A stretch of DNA of 64,000 nucleotides from Rossellomorea marisflavi. GTDB lineage: Bacteria > Bacillota > Bacilli > Bacillales > Bacillaceae_B. The notes below the pieces were generated by a model that was not told the origin of the DNA, did not search any database, and worked only from the letters and a program-made list of their open reading frames with translations. Made by a program: the position numbers and the translations under genes. The stretch lies in the NCBI RefSeq assembly GCF_001274775.1, contig NZ_LGUE01000001.1:1337705-1401704 (forward strand), read 5' to 3'. This document shows positions 22,280 to 36,749 of the stretch, piece by piece; within the stretch, counting starts at the first letter, position 1, and the number at the start of each line of letters is the position of its first letter.

Positions 22280-22283
<4 letters not shown>

Positions 22284-25200
22284 GAATGGACCGCCTTCCT
22301 TGATGGCCTCGCGGCTATCGCCTCGGCGGAGAAGGTCATAGATTCGTAGACTCTCAGTATAGCCTCCGCTGTATCAAGGGAAGTCAGGCACGGAATTCCG
22401 TTCTCCACCGATTCCCTTCGGATCCGGAAGCCGTCTCGTGCCGGCTGCTTTCCTTTGGTCAGCGTGTTGATGACAAGCTGTGTTTCCCCGCTTTGGATGA
22501 TGTCGAGCAGAGTCGGTCCGGTCGAACCGATCTTATCTACTTCACGTACCTGGATGCCTTGAGTGGCAAGGTACGATGCCGTCCCTTTCGTGGCAAGGAT
22601 CTGATACCCGATGCTTACGAATCGTCTTGCGAGGCTGGCCGCTTCTTCCTTGTCCTTGTCTGCAACCGTCATGAGAACCGAGCCGTGATCTTTCATCTGC
22701 ATGCCCGCTGCTACCATGCCTTTGTATAGTGCTTTCTCCAAGGTCTGATCTTTCCCCATGACTTCACCGGTGGATTTCATTTCAGGTCCGAGCGTGATGT
22801 CCACCCTTCTCAGTTTGGCAAAAGAGAAGACCGGTACTTTGACATAGACGCCTTCTGCTTCTTCCACAAGACCCGGCTCATATCCCAATTGACGCAGGGA
22901 GATGCCGAGGATCGCCTTGGTGGCAACGTTCGCCATCGGCACGTTGGTGATTTTTGAGATGAATGGAACCGTCCTGCTCGAGCGTGGATTCACTTCGAGT
23001 ACGTAGACTTCACCTTTTGAAATGACGTATTGGATGTTCAGAAGTCCGATGATATTCAATCCTTTGGCAAGCCTGGTTGTATAGTCTACAATTGTGCTTT
23101 TTTGTTCTTCAGTCAGCTGTTGAGGCGGGTAGACGGCGATGGAATCCCCCGAGTGGACCCCTGCCCGTTCGATATGCTCCATGATTCCGGGGATGACGAC
23201 ATCCTCCCCGTCACAGACGGCATCCACTTCGATTTCCTTCCCAATCAAGTAGCGGTCGATAAGGACGGGATGCTGCGGGTTCACTTTCACGGCATTTTCC
23301 ATGTAGTGGAGAAGCTCTTCTTCTCTATATACGATTTCCATGGCTCTTCCGCCAAGGACATACGATGGTCTGACGAGAACGGGATACCCTATTGATTCTG
23401 CGATGGCGATGGCCCCTTCCACCGATACCGCCGTCTTGCCTTCAGGCTGTGGAATGCCGAGTTCCTGTAAGGTCTGTTCGAATTTGTCCCTATTTTCAGC
23501 CCGGTCCAGATCTTCCAGTGACGTGCCCAGGATGCGCACACCTCGGTTCACAAGTTCATCTGCCAGATTGATGGCGGTTTGGCCACCGAACTGTACGACG
23601 ACCCCTTTCGGCTTTTCGAGATCGATGATATGCATCACATCTTCCACCGTCAACGGTTCGAAGTATAATTTATCCGAGATGGAGAAGTCTGTGGAAACCG
23701 TTTCTGGATTATTGTTGACGATGATCGCTTCGTAACCAGCTTCCTTGATGGCCCAGACGGAGTGGACGGTGGCGTAGTCGAATTCGACTCCCTGACCGAT
23801 CCGGATCGGTCCGGAACCAAGCACGATGATGCTCTCGCGCTCTGTTACTTCCGATTCATTTTCATCCTCATACGTTCCGTAGAAATACGGCGTTTCGGAT
23901 TCAAATTCCGCGGCACAGGTATCCACCATCTTATAGACCGGTGTGAGTTCCTCCTCCTTCCTCCACTCATATACTTCCCTCTCCGTCACAGACCAGAGGG
24001 AGGCAATGGCGATGTCCGAGAAGCCCATGCGCTTTGCTTTGTATGCGATGGAATGATCGAATGGGTGGTTTCTCAGTTGTTCTTCAAAACGGATGATGAG
24101 GTCCATTTTATTCAGGAAGAAAAGGTCGATCTTGCTCCAGTCATGAATCGTCTCGATCGTGATGCCGCGCCTGAGGGCTTCACCGATGAAGAACAGCCTT
24201 TCATCCCCTGCTTTGCGGATCCGTTTTTCGATCCATTCGGCTGACTTCCCTTTCAGCTCATCCAATCCGAGGTGATACGTATTGCTCTCGAGTGAACGGA
24301 TCGCTTTCAGCAGCGACTCTTCGAGGGTCCTTCCGATGGCCATCACTTCCCCTGTAGCCTTCATCTGGGTGCCCAGATTCCGTTTTGCCGATTCAAACTT
24401 ATCGAAAGGCCATCTCGGAATCTTTGTGACCACATAATCAAGGGCAGGTTCGAATGTCGCGTATGTCTTCCCTGTCACAGGATTCATCATTTCATCCAAT
24501 GTCAAGCCGACGGCGATCTTCGCAGCAAGCTTCGCAATCGGATAACCCGTCGCCTTCGAAGCAAGGGCAGAGGATCTGCTCACACGTGGATTCACTTCAA
24601 TGATGTAGTACTGGAAACTATCAGGATCCAGCGCCAGCTGCACATTGCAGCCTCCTTCGATTCCGAGGGCACGGATGATCTTCAGGCTTGTATTCCGGAG
24701 CATCTGATATTCCCTGTCGCTCAGCGTCTGACTCGGGGCGACGACGATGGAATCGCCTGTATGGATCCCTACCGGATCGATGTTTTCCATATTACAAACC
24801 ACGATGGCGTTATCGGCAGCATCTCGCATCACCTCATATTCGACCTCTTTGAATCCTGCGATGCTTTTCTCCAGGAGACACTGGGTGACGGGGCTGTATT
24901 TCAATCCGGAGCTGACGATTTCATTCAGTTCTTCTTCGTTGTGGCAGATCCCGCCTCCTGTTCCACCGAGGGTGTATGCAGGGCGAACGATGACCGGGAA
25001 GCCCACCTCCTCGACGAATGTATAGGCTTCTGACACCGTGTGGATGATTTCGCTTTGAGGTACCGGTTCCGAAAGCTCATTCATCAGGTTCCGGAACAGA
25101 TCACGGTCTTCTGCTTGTTCGATGGCGGAAAGCTTCGTACCGAGAATCTCGACTCCGCATTCTTCCAACACGCCCGATTGATGGAGTTCGACGGCAAGAT

Positions 25201-25489
25201 TGAGACCCGTTTGGCCCCCGAGGGTCGGAAGGAGTGCATCCGGTCGTTCTTTGCGGATGATGCGGGATACGAATTCAAGGGTCAGGGGCTCGATGTATAC
25301 CTTATCGGCCATTTCGGCATCGGTCATGATGGTGGCGGGATTCGAGTTCACGAGGATGACCCTGTATCCTTCCTCTTTCAGTGCGATGCAAGCCTGTGTG
25401 CCCGCATAGTCGAATTCTGCTGCCTGGCCGATGATGATCGGGCCACTCCCGATTACAAGGATGCTTTTAATATCTGTACGTTTAGGCAT
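22280..25489 (-). CDS. pyrAB: Carbamoyl-phosphate synthase large chain (pyrimidine-specific)
   Basis: A 1069-residue synthase that makes carbamoyl phosphate from bicarbonate, ammonia (from PyrAA) and two ATP. Two homologous ATP-grasp halves are visible: the first begins [25 protein letters not shown] and the second [21 protein letters not shown] near 555. Oligomerisation domain lies between them, and a C-terminal MGS-like allosteric domain (about 930-1069) ends the protein. The MPKRTD start follows GGAG by seven bases and overlaps the pyrAA stop by eight. Being inside the pyr operon, it is the UMP/PRPP-responsive paralogue rather than the arginine one. Confidence 0.97.
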
Positions 25490-26572
25490 GTTGAATCTCC
25501 TTCCTTTTCTCTTCATTCATGAGTGTCAAGAAATCGTCGAACAAGTAATTGGAATCTTCTGGTCCCGGAGACGCCTCCGGATGGTATTGAACCGTGAATG
25601 CAGGATATTTTTTATGCTTCAATCCTTCGATTGTCCCATCATTGATGGCGATATGTGTGACTTCTAAATCAGTATCGTCAAGTGATGCTTCATCCACTGC
25701 ATACCCGTGGTTCTGGGAAGTCAGGGCCACTTTTTTCGTCAACACATCTTGGACAGGATGATTTCCTCCCCTGTGTCCGAACTTCATCTTGAAGGAATCG
25801 GCACCGCATGCCAGGGCGAATAATTGGTGACCGAGGCAGATGCCGAACAGTGGAATCTCACCTAGAAGTTCTTGAACCGTCTGGATGGCTTCCGGTACAT
25901 CCTTCGGGTCTCCAGGTCCATTCGATAGCATGATGCCATCGGGTTGGAGTCTGCGGATCTCTTCTGAAGAAGTGTTGTGAGGGACGACGATGACATCACA
26001 GTTCCGCTTGTTCAGTTCCCGCAGGATTCCGTGCTTCATCCCAAAGTCCATCAGTACGACCCTGAATCCGCGACCGGGACTGGCATACGCGGTCTTTGTG
26101 GAAACCTGCTCCACCTGATCGGTTCTCAGGGCGGAGGCGTTCAATCTTTCAATCATAAGGGCAGGATCTTCTTCCACACTGCAAAGGATACCTTTCATCG
26201 ATCCCGATTTCCTTATCAGACGGGTCAGCTTCCGTGTATCGACACCGGCAATCCCCGGGATCCCTTTGATCCTGAGCAGCTCATCAAGTGTGGATTCATT
26301 TCGCCAGTTGGATGCGAAGTCTGCCGATTCCCGCACAATGAATGCCTTGACTGCAGGAGAAATCGATTCGAAGTCATCACGATTCACACCGTAGTTTCCG
26401 ATCAAAGGATAGGTCATCGTGACGAACTGGCCGCAGTAAGAGGGATCGGACAAGATTTCCTGGTACCCTGTCATGCTTGTGTTGAATACAACTTCCCCTA
26501 TGGCCTCACTGTCTGCACCGAATCCTTCACCGATAAAAATCGTTCCGTCTTCCAGAATGAGCTGTCTGTTCA

Positions 26573-26573
<1 letters not shown>
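25482..26573 (-). CDS. pyrAA: Carbamoyl-phosphate synthase small chain (glutaminase)
   Basis: A 363-residue class I glutamine amidotransferase subunit that supplies ammonia to PyrAB. The N-terminal small-chain domain has [17 protein letters not shown] near 33; the C-terminal GATase domain carries the catalytic Cys in [12 protein letters not shown] (near 240) and the His-Glu pair in [11 protein letters not shown] (near 325). The start [10 protein letters not shown] follows GGAGGAG; the frame is open 24 codons farther but there overlaps pyrC. The ATG abuts the pyrC stop. Confidence 0.97.
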
Positions 26574-28872
<2,299 letters not shown>

Positions 28873-28884
28873 TTAAAAGGTGTT

Positions 28885-30210
28885 CTATGCTACTTCGTCA
28901 TTTGCTTGTTTTTGTTCTTCGAATAGATTTCCTGATGTTTCTTCCCGTCCCGGAAGGACAAGATTCAGTACGACGCCGATGATGGCTGCTAAGGCCATTC
29001 CGGAAAGTGAGACATTTTCTCCCAGTTCCACATAGGCGCCTCCGACTCCGATGACGAGTATGACAGATGAGATGATGAGGTTCCGGTTCTTCCCAAGGTC
29101 AACCTTGTAGTCAATGAGCATCCTGAGACCGCTCGATGCGATGATTCCGAAGAGAAGGATGGACACCCCTCCCATGACGGCCGTCGGGATCGAACTGATG
29201 AGGGCCGTGATTTTCCCGATGAAACCGAACACGACTGCCAGCACCGCCGTACCCCCGATCACATAGACGCTGTATACCTTCGTGATGGCGAGTACACCGA
29301 TGTTCTCACCGTATGTGGTAACCGGCGGACCCCCGATGATGGAAGCAATGACTGTCGCCGCCCCGTCACCAAGGATGGATTTATGCAAGCCCGGTTTTTC
29401 GATGAAGTTCCTTCCGACAACCTTGCTGAGGACCATCTGGTGACCTGTGTGTTCCGCCATCGTCACGACGGCGACCGGTACCATGATCGACATGATGGAC
29501 CAGGAGAAGGAAGGTGTGTAGTCGACGAATGGGATGAAGAAGTCTGGCATTTTGAATAGTGGTGCGTCAAGAACCGGTTGGAAGTCGACGAGCCCGGCGA
29601 ATATGGCAATGATATAACCGCCTGTTATGCCCGCAAGAATCGGGACCATACCGAGAAAGCCCTTGAAGTAGACCGAGCAGATGATCGTGATGAGCAAGGT
29701 GGCAAGGGCCACAAGGATATGCTTGCTGCTATATACCAGGGTATCGGCATAAGGATCGGCGTACATGGCCATGTTGACGGCCGTTCCTGCCAGACCCAGT
29801 CCGATGACCATAATCACCGGTCCAACCACGACCGGCGGAAGGATCGTAGACAGCCATTTCACACCGAGCTTCGAAATCAGGAGGGCAACAAGTCCGTACA
29901 CGATTCCGGCCATGAAGCTCCCCATCATGGCTGCCCCTGGACCTCCGAATTGCTTGGCGGCGATGATCGGGGCGATAAACGCAAAGGATGATCCAAGGTA
30001 GGCCGGTATCTGCCCCCTCGTGATAATGATGTATGCCAGTGTTCCAAGGCCACTCGATACGAGTGCAACCCCGGGGCTCAAATCGACGAGGAACGGTACG
30101 AGGACCGTGGCGCCGAACATGGCGAACAGATGCTGAAGGCTCAGGGTGAGCCATTTTCTTGCTGGTGGGACTTCGTGTACATCAAGTACGATATCTTGTT
30201 TGGTAGTCAT
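28885..30210 (-). CDS. pyrP: Uracil permease
   Basis: A 441-residue nucleobase-cation symporter (NCS2/UraA family) importing uracil with protons. About 14 hydrophobic segments are visible, with the family motif in AIIAAKQFGGPGAAMMGSF near 83 and the substrate-region motif VAVVTMAEHTGHQ near 240 followed by GGPPVTTYGENIG near 290. The MTTKQDI start is seven bases after GGAGG. It lies between two PyrR attenuators, so import and synthesis are repressed together by UMP. Confidence 0.96.
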   Translation of the reverse strand: MTTKQDIVLDVHEVPPARKWLTLSLQHLFAMFGATVLVPFLVDLSPGVALVSSGLGTLAYIIITRGQIPAYLGSSFAFIAPIIAAKQFGGPGAAMMGSFMAGIVYGLVALLISKLGVKWLSTILPPVVVGPVIMVIGLGLAGTAVNMAMYADPYADTLVYSSKHILVALATLLITIICSVYFKGFLGMVPILAGITGGYIIAIFAGLVDFQPVLDAPLFKMPDFFIPFVDYTPSFSWSIMSIMVPVAVVTMAEHTGHQMVLSKVVGRNFIEKPGLHKSILGDGAATVIASIIGGPPVTTYGENIGVLAITKVYSVYVIGGTAVLAVVFGFIGKITALISSIPTAVMGGVSILLFGIIASSGLRMLIDYKVDLGKNRNLIISSVILVIGVGGAYVELGENVSLSGMALAAIIGVVLNLVLPGREETSGNLFEEQKQANDEVA

Positions 30211-30236
30211 ATCATTTCCTCCTTGTTTCACCTATT

Positions 30237-30338
30237 AAAAAAACCCTCTTATCCAAGAGGGCACAAAGAGGGCAGGAGACGGCCATACGCCTTCCCCACC
30301 ATCCTTTGTCAGCCTCACTGGACCACTCTTAAAAGGAT
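30237..30338 (-). promoter_or_regulatory. PyrR attenuator 2 (pyrR-pyrP intercistronic)
   Basis: Minus strand: PyrR-binding loop GTGGTCCAGTGAGGCT at 30311-30326, then a terminator stem GCCCTCTT/AAGAGGGT ending in a T run at 30237-30262. The spacing matches the Bacillus pyr leaders. Confidence 0.92.
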
Positions 30339-30340
30339 AC

Positions 30341-31033
<693 letters not shown>

Positions 31034-31039
31034 ACATTC

Positions 31040-31068
31040 ATCATACAGGTCCCCTGCCCAAATGTCAA
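31040..31068 (-). promoter_or_regulatory. Sigma-A promoter of the pyr operon
   Basis: Perfect TTGACA (31063-31068), a 17-bp spacer and TATGAT (31040-31045) on the minus strand. The -35 element overlaps the stop codon of the rluD-type gene. Transcription would start near 31033, directly ahead of attenuator 1. Confidence 0.93.
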
Positions 31069-31976
31069 CGACTATTTTCAAGGCGCGCAATGAGCTTCGT
31101 GAATTCTTCAGGAAGCTCTGCGTGGAACTCCATGTATTCTCCAGTACGGGGATGGACGAATCCAAGTGTTCCTGCGTGAAGGGCTTGTCCATTGAGGGGC
31201 AGCGTCTTCCTCGGCCCGTATTTCGGATCTCCAGCGAGGGGATATCCGATGTATTTCATATGAACACGGATCTGATGGGTGCGGCCCGTCTCCAGCTCAC
31301 ACTCAACGAGGGTGAAATCCTCATACCGATCCCGCACCCTGAAATGCGTGACAGCTTTTTTGCCGTTATCCACGACGGTCATCCTTTGGCGGTCTTTGGG
31401 ATCCCTGCCTATCGGTGCATCGATCGTACCGTACTCATGAGGGATGTTTCCATGGACGACGGCCGTATATTTACGTGTGACGGTCTTCTCCACTAGCTGG
31501 TTGACAAGATGCTCGTGGGCCTGGTCGTTCTTTGCAACCATCAGTAGGCCAGACGTATCTTTGTCGATCCGGTGTACTATACCGGGGCGCATGACGCCAT
31601 TGATACCGGAAAGATCTTTACAGTGATGCATCAGACCGTTCACCATGGTTCCTGAAGAATGTCCGGGTGCAGGATGCACGACCATGCCTTTCGGTTTGTT
31701 GACAACGATGACATCCTGATCTTCGTATGCGATATCAAGATTCAGGTCTTCTGCCTCGACGTCAAGCTCTTCGGGATCGGGGATCGAGATTTCCACCGAA
31801 GCGTCGAGAGGACATTTGAAGTTGGCTTTCACCACTTCCCCGTTCACTTTCACGTGCCCATCCTTGATCCATAATTGAACAAGGGACCGGGACCAGTCTT
31901 TATTTAGAGAGCTGACAACCTTGTCGATGCGCTCTCCTTGATTATTTTGATCAATGCTGTGTTGAATGACTTCCAT
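31065..31976 (-). CDS. ylyB: RluD-type 23S rRNA pseudouridine synthase
   Basis: A 303-residue pseudouridine synthase of the RluA/RluD family. An S4 RNA-binding domain (about 10-75, [11 protein letters not shown]) precedes the catalytic domain with the active-site Asp in [14 protein letters not shown] (near 140) and the conserved [11 protein letters not shown] near 225. Most Bacillus genomes place this gene between lspA and pyrR, as here. The start MEVIQHS follows GGAG by seven bases and overlaps the lspA frame by 26 bases. Confidence 0.93.
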   Translation of the reverse strand: MEVIQHSIDQNNQGERIDKVVSSLNKDWSRSLVQLWIKDGHVKVNGEVVKANFKCPLDASVEISIPDPEELDVEAEDLNLDIAYEDQDVIVVNKPKGMVVHPAPGHSSGTMVNGLMHHCKDLSGINGVMRPGIVHRIDKDTSGLLMVAKNDQAHEHLVNQLVEKTVTRKYTAVVHGNIPHEYGTIDAPIGRDPKDRQRMTVVDNGKKAVTHFRVRDRYEDFTLVECELETGRTHQIRVHMKYIGYPLAGDPKYGPRKTLPLNGQALHAGTLGFVHPRTGEYMEFHAELPEEFTKLIARLENSR

Positions 31977-32442
31977 GTTTGTTCTCCTTCTTTGCTTTTC
32001 TTTCATCCATGAACATATGCAGGAGCAATAAAATTACACCTATCGTGAGTGATGCATCGGCGATATTGAATATCGGGAAATCGTAAGTGAAAATATATGT
32101 ATTAAGGAAATCCACCACTTCCTGCCTTGAAACCCGATCGATGAAGTTCCCGATGGCGCCTCCGAGCATGAAAGCAAGACTTGTGCTGAAGAGTGAATGG
32201 CCTTTCGCATGCTTTTGCATGTAATACACGATCCCGACGATCACGGCAATGGTAATCACATAGAAGAACCACATTTGACCTGGCAGGATCCCCCACGCCG
32301 CACCCGGATTTCTGTGCGAAGTGATATAAAATACATCAGGGATGACCGTGATGCTTTCACCTTGCGTCATATTTTGTACAACCAGCCATTTGGTAAGCTG
32401 ATCGATCCCGATGACCACTAAAGCGAGAAGATAATAATACAC
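31951..32442 (-). CDS. lspA: Lipoprotein signal peptidase II
   Basis: A 163-residue integral membrane aspartyl protease that cleaves signal peptides from prolipoproteins. Four membrane helices are evident. Catalytic aspartates lie in [11 protein letters not shown] (near 113) and in [11 protein letters not shown] (near 134); other conserved blocks are DQLTKW and [13 protein letters not shown] place the start at the GTG at 32442, eight bases after GGAGG; an upstream ATG at 32463 lies before that site. Confidence 0.95.
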   Translation of the reverse strand: MYYYLLALVVIGIDQLTKWLVVQNMTQGESITVIPDVFYITSHRNPGAAWGILPGQMWFFYVITIAVIVGIVYYMQKHAKGHSLFSTSLAFMLGGAIGNFIDRVSRQEVVDFLNTYIFTYDFPIFNIADASLTIGVILLLLHMFMDERKAKKENKHGSHSTQH

Positions 32443-32517
32443 AAAGGCAACCTCCGTATCCATTAGAGATGATTACCTTTGAATTTTAGCATAAACCCGA
32501 TGATAAAGACACTTAAT

Positions 32518-32541
32518 CCCTTGTTTTTTAAAAAACAAGGG
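32518..32541. terminator. Perfect 24-bp palindrome after ylyA
   Basis: CCCTTGTTTTTT followed by its exact reverse complement, three bases after the ylyA stop. With internal T/A runs it could terminate either strand, though no separate T tract follows it. Confidence 0.6.
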
Positions 32542-32544
32542 ACC

Positions 32545-32826
32545 TTATAAATGGAGATGGACTTTCCCATATTTCCGCCAATCGTTCATTTCTTGAAGTG
32601 TTGATGATGTAGGATTCATTTTCATCAGCTCGAATGGCATCAATTCCCCGCTCATTTCACATGTCGCAAAAGAATTCATGTCGGCCCGTCCAAGCGCATA
32701 GCGTACATCCCTGATCTCTTCTTCAATCATTTTCCTTACGATCGGATGGCTTGTATCTGCCGCCTCCAATTCCTTCAAAGATGATTCCAGTTCTTCAATG
32801 ATTGCCGGGTATTGGTCATCTGTCAT
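32545..32826 (-). CDS. ylyA: DksA/TraR-like small protein (YlyA position)
   Basis: A 93-residue protein at the place of B. subtilis ylyA, between ileS and lspA. An N-terminal helical hairpin (about 5-50, rich in Glu and Leu) is followed by a degenerate DksA-type knuckle around FATCEMSGELMPFELMKMNPTSS. Only one cysteine is left, so no zinc can be held in the classic C4 fashion. Family members bind RNA polymerase through its secondary channel; B. subtilis YlyA has been linked to late sporulation transcription. Start MTDDQ follows GGAGG by seven bases. Function here is inferred only from position and weak similarity. Confidence 0.75.
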   Translation of the reverse strand: MTDDQYPAIIEELESSLKELEAADTSHPIVRKMIEEEIRDVRYALGRADMNSFATCEMSGELMPFELMKMNPTSSTLQEMNDWRKYGKVHLHL

Positions 32827-32995
32827 CTTCATCCCTCCATTCATAGTATGGAGGAAAACTTGCTGTTCCCATCTTGCAAGATCTAGCAATTATGGAATGT
32901 CAAACGCTCATCTGCCCGTGCATCAAGGTCCCGCTGATCCCTTATGACGAATCAGGAAATATCTTATAGATCCATCCAGCAAGAACCGGAATAAC

Positions 32996-33025
32996 AAAAA
33001 GGCCCGCCTCTTCAAGAGACGGTCC
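32996..33025 (-). terminator. Terminator of ileS
   Basis: Minus strand stem GGACCGTCTC/GAGGCGGGCC with a short loop and a TTTTT tail, seven bases beyond the ileS stop codon. Confidence 0.85.
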
Positions 33026-33032
33026 TTCTCAA

Positions 33033-35804
33033 TCATGCTAAATGAGAGTAGTTTTCTTTGACCACGGCTGCACAGCGTGGGCAAAGGGTCGGGTGATCCT
33101 GGTCTTCCCCTACGTGAGGAGACACAGTCCAGCAGCGCTCGCATGTTTCGCCTTCTGCTTTCTCAACCACGATGCTATTCGCACCGAGTGATAAGGCTTC
33201 TGCAGGAGCTTCTGACGTGCGTCCGCCGATTTCAAAGGCAGACACGATGAACAGCTGCTTCAGGTCCTCCTTGATGCTTGAGAGGAGGGCTTCAGTCTTT
33301 TCATCCACATAAAGCGTGACTTTAGCGGTGAGGGACTTCCCGATCACTTTTTCATTCCTGGCTTCTTCCAGCGCTTTCAGAACGTCATCGCGGACGTCAA
33401 GGAATGCATTCCATTTTTGCTTCAGCTCTTCCGCACCGTCGAATGACTGTACTTCAGGCATATCAGTCAGTTGTACGCTCTCCCCGTCGACACCAGGGAT
33501 GTGAACCCATACTTCGTCAGCCGTGTGAGCAAGGATCGGTGACATGAGCTTGGTCAACGATACAAGGCACTCGTACAGGACGGTCTGAATGGCTCTTCGA
33601 TCATGGTGATCGGCAGATTCGATGTAGAGAATATCTTTCGCAAAATCGAGATAGAAAGAACTCAAATCGAGGGTACAGAAATTATTGACTGCATGATAAA
33701 TGCCGGCAAACTCGTACTTATCATAAGAATTTTTCACGTTTTTCACAAGGTCATTCAACTTCACGAGCATGAAGCGGTCGACTTCACGGAGATCACTGTA
33801 TGAAACGGTATGCACGCTCGGATCAAAGTCTGACAGGTTACCGAGAAGGAATCGGAAGGTGTTGCGGATCTTCCGGTATACTTCAGCCACTTGCTTCAGG
33901 ATCGGATCGGAAACCCGCACATCCGCCTGATAGTCGACGGATGCAACCCAAAGGCGAAGGATATCTGCACCAAGCTGCTTCATGACTTTTTCAGGTACGA
34001 CGACATTGCCGAGGGATTTACTCATTTTACGTCCGTTTCCATCAAGGGCGAATCCGTGGCTTAAAACGCCTTTATATGGCGCTTTGCCTGTCACGGCTAC
34101 ACCGGTCGTCAATGAAGAGTTGAACCAGCCGCGGTATTGATCGGATCCTTCAAGATAGAGGTCCGCCGGGCGCTGAAGGCCATCACGTTCTTCAAGGACG
34201 GCCTGGTGGGAAGATCCTGAATCGAACCAAACATCCATGATGTCGGTTTCTTTCGTGAAGTGGCCGTTCGGGCTTCCTTCATGGGTGAATCCTTCCGGAA
34301 GGAGGTCTTTTGCTTCCCGCTCGAACCAAATGTTGGATCCATACTCTCGGAAAAGATTTGAAACATGCCCGATGGTCTCATCAGTGATGATTTCCTGACC
34401 ATTTTCAGCATAGAAGACGGGAATCGGCACGCCCCATGCACGCTGACGCGAGATACACCAGTCTCCACGATCGCGGACCATGTTGTAAAGGCGCGTCTCT
34501 CCCCAAGCAGGGATCCACTCTGTCTCGTTGACTGCCTGTAGCAGTTCGTCACGGAATTTATCAATGGACGCGAACCACTGTGCCGTTGCACGGAAGATGA
34601 CCGGTTTTTTTGTACGCCAGTCGTGTGGGTAGGAGTGCGTAAAGAACGAAATCTTCAGGAGTGCCCCTACCTCTTCCAATTTTTCAGTAATCGGTTTGTT
34701 CGCTTTATCATAGAAGAGACCTTCGAATCCTGGTGCTTCATCTGTCAGCACGCCCTTGTCGTCCACAGGACAAAGAACATCCAGGTTGTATTTTTTCCCG
34801 ATGATGAAATCATCTTCACCATGACCCGGAGCGGTATGGACACAGCCTGTACCGGAGTCTGTTGTCACATGGTCACCAAGGATGACAAGAGAATCACGAT
34901 CATAGATTGGGTGCTTGGCAACAATGTACTCAAGATCTGATCCCTTGACCGTCTTCTCGACAGAATGATTTTCCCACTCAAGGACAGAAGCAACTTCCTC
35001 AAGAAGATCCTCCGCCACGACGAAGCGCTCGCTTCCAACGCGGACGACCGAATAATTCAGTTTCCCGTTCACCGCGATGGCGAGGTTTGCCGGGATCGTC
35101 CAAGGAGTCGTCGTCCAGATGATGAACTTATCACCAGTTGCAAGGACATCCTTACCGTCTGTAACAGGGAATGCCACATAAATCGATGGTGACTTTTTAT
35201 CCTGGTATTCAATCTCGGCTTCTGCAAGGGCAGACTCACTCGAAGGTGACCAATACACTGGTTTTTTCCCTTTATAGATATACCCTTTCTTCGCCATATC
35301 ACCGAATACCTTGATCTGCTGAGCTTCGTATTCCGGTTTCAATGTGATATATGGATTCTCCCAGTCGCCGCGAACACCGAGCTGCTTGAACTGCGCACGC
35401 TGATTGTCCACCTGCTCATATGCATATTCTTCACAAAGCTTCCTGAATTCCGCTACAGTCATTTCCTTGCGCTTGACTCCTTTATTGGTCAAGGCCTGCT
35501 CGATCGGCAATCCGTGAGTATCCCAACCTGGTACATACGGTGCATGGAAACCACTCATGGATTTATAGCGGACGATGAAGTCCTTCAGGATCTTGTTGAG
35601 GGCATGGCCCATGTGGATATTACCATTCGCATATGGAGGTCCATCATGAAGGATGAACAGAGGACGGCCTTTTGTCCGTTCCTGTACTCTGTCATAGATC
35701 GACATATCGTTCCACTGCTCCTGCATCTTCGGTTCGCGATTCGGCAGGTTGCCCCTCATGGGGAATTCTGTTTTTGGCATTAATAACGTTTCTTTGTATT
35801 CCAA
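33033..35804 (-). CDS. ileS: Isoleucyl-tRNA synthetase
   Basis: A 923-residue class I synthetase that charges tRNA-Ile. The HIGH-type motif appears as [16 protein letters not shown] near 54, KMSKS as [10 protein letters not shown] near 595, and the editing (CP1) domain lies between. The C-terminal zinc ribbon (CERCW ... CPRC near 880-910) is that of the bacterial type-1 enzyme. The start is a TTG nine bases after GGAGG, giving [14 protein letters not shown] as in B. subtilis (921 residues). It is preceded by an Ile T-box leader. Confidence 0.97.
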   Translation of the reverse strand: MEYKETLLMPKTEFPMRGNLPNREPKMQEQWNDMSIYDRVQERTKGRPLFILHDGPPYANGNIHMGHALNKILKDFIVRYKSMSGFHAPYVPGWDTHGLPIEQALTNKGVKRKEMTVAEFRKLCEEYAYEQVDNQRAQFKQLGVRGDWENPYITLKPEYEAQQIKVFGDMAKKGYIYKGKKPVYWSPSSESALAEAEIEYQDKKSPSIYVAFPVTDGKDVLATGDKFIIWTTTPWTIPANLAIAVNGKLNYSVVRVGSERFVVAEDLLEEVASVLEWENHSVEKTVKGSDLEYIVAKHPIYDRDSLVILGDHVTTDSGTGCVHTAPGHGEDDFIIGKKYNLDVLCPVDDKGVLTDEAPGFEGLFYDKANKPITEKLEEVGALLKISFFTHSYPHDWRTKKPVIFRATAQWFASIDKFRDELLQAVNETEWIPAWGETRLYNMVRDRGDWCISRQRAWGVPIPVFYAENGQEIITDETIGHVSNLFREYGSNIWFEREAKDLLPEGFTHEGSPNGHFTKETDIMDVWFDSGSSHQAVLEERDGLQRPADLYLEGSDQYRGWFNSSLTTGVAVTGKAPYKGVLSHGFALDGNGRKMSKSLGNVVVPEKVMKQLGADILRLWVASVDYQADVRVSDPILKQVAEVYRKIRNTFRFLLGNLSDFDPSVHTVSYSDLREVDRFMLVKLNDLVKNVKNSYDKYEFAGIYHAVNNFCTLDLSSFYLDFAKDILYIESADHHDRRAIQTVLYECLVSLTKLMSPILAHTADEVWVHIPGVDGESVQLTDMPEVQSFDGAEELKQKWNAFLDVRDDVLKALEEARNEKVIGKSLTAKVTLYVDEKTEALLSSIKEDLKQLFIVSAFEIGGRTSEAPAEALSLGANSIVVEKAEGETCERCWTVSPHVGEDQDHPTLCPRCAAVVKENYSHLA

Positions 35805-35837
35805 TTCAATGGTCCTCCTTCTTCAATTGAACCTGTC

Positions 35838-36115
35838 ATCCAAACCATGAAAAAAAAGCTTCCTCATCCCTGGGAAAGGGACGAGAAAGCTTTTCCCGCG
35901 GTACCACCCTCATAAGGGCATAATTGCCCTCACTCGAAAATCCGTAACATGGATCAGTCGCCGTCTGCTAGCATTTGTTCACAGACAGGGCTCAAGGGTG
36001 ATCTTCCGCTTCATTTCCCTACCGGGCTTGCACCGCCCCCGATTCGCTGATAAAGGTTATTGCTGAAACGTACTCTCCCTGTCACAGCCTTTTGATGACA
36101 GGTATTCTTTTGGTT
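35838..36115 (-). promoter_or_regulatory. Isoleucine T-box leader of ileS
   Basis: Minus strand: Stem I with a GGGAGAGTA AG-box and an ATC specifier codon in GGAAGATCACC near 36000; the T-box GGGTGGTACCGCGG at 35896-35909; and the terminator AAAGCTTTCTCGTCCC/GGGATGAGGAAGCTTT with eight T residues at 35850-35894. Uncharged tRNA-Ile would pair with the specifier and T-box to form the antiterminator. This accounts for the gap of about 340 bp. Confidence 0.95.
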
Positions 36116-36120
36116 TTTCA

Positions 36121-36150
36121 ATTATATGAAAAGACCTGCCTATCCGTCAA
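36121..36150 (-). promoter_or_regulatory. Sigma-A promoter of ileS
   Basis: TTGACG (36145-36150), an 18-bp spacer and TATAAT (36121-36126). The -35 element overlaps the divIVA stop codon. Confidence 0.85.
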
Positions 36151-36662
36151 GTCAGTGTCTCTTCTTCTTTCAAGGTCTTCAGATCCGTTGCGTCCACATC
36201 GAATTCCATGAGCTGATCCCAATCATTCGTATCGAGGAGGTCAAGCTGAGCTTCGATGAGCATTTTGAAGCGTGTACGGAAGACTTTGGACTGCTTTTTG
36301 AGCTCTTCGATTTCAATGGCGATCCTGCGGGCTTTCGAAAGTGCTTCATTGACGATGCGGTCGGCGTTCTTCTCGGCTTCCTTGATGATGAGCTTCGATT
36401 CCTTCATCGCATTGCGCTTCACTTCTTCACCGGCTTCTTGAGCTACGACAATGGATTTATTCAACGTTTCTTCAATCGTCGTGAAGTGTCCAAGGCGTTC
36501 GTTCAGGGAATCAAGGCGTTCTTCTGTTTCCTTCTTCTCACGGATCAGGATCTCATAATCCTTGATGATCTGGTCGAGGAATTCATTTACTTCGTCTTCA
36601 TCATATCCGCGGAAACCACGGCTGAATTCTTTATTATGTATATCTAACGGCGTCAAAGGCAT
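36147..36662 (-). CDS. divIVA: Cell division/polarity protein DivIVA
   Basis: A 171-residue coiled-coil protein that marks negatively curved membrane at septa and poles, recruiting MinJ/MinCD and, in sporulation, chromosome-anchoring factors. The membrane-binding N-terminus MPLTPLDIHNKEFSRGFRGYD (Phe tip and Arg) is followed by a coiled coil with VNEFLDQIIKDYE near 28 and a C-terminal tetramerisation region (VFRTRFKMLIEAQLDLL near 135). I start at MPLTPLD, after GGAGGTGG, rather than 12 codons upstream. It is the last gene of the ylm cluster. Confidence 0.97.
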   Translation of the reverse strand: MPLTPLDIHNKEFSRGFRGYDEDEVNEFLDQIIKDYEILIREKKETEERLDSLNERLGHFTTIEETLNKSIVVAQEAGEEVKRNAMKESKLIIKEAEKNADRIVNEALSKARRIAIEIEELKKQSKVFRTRFKMLIEAQLDLLDTNDWDQLMEFDVDATDLKTLKEEETLT

Positions 36663-36749
36663 GGGCGCCACCTCCAAAACTTGGTTGATTACTATCATTA
36701 TAACTAATTTTTCGACAGCTTGTACCGAATTTCCTTTAATTTCGCAAAA

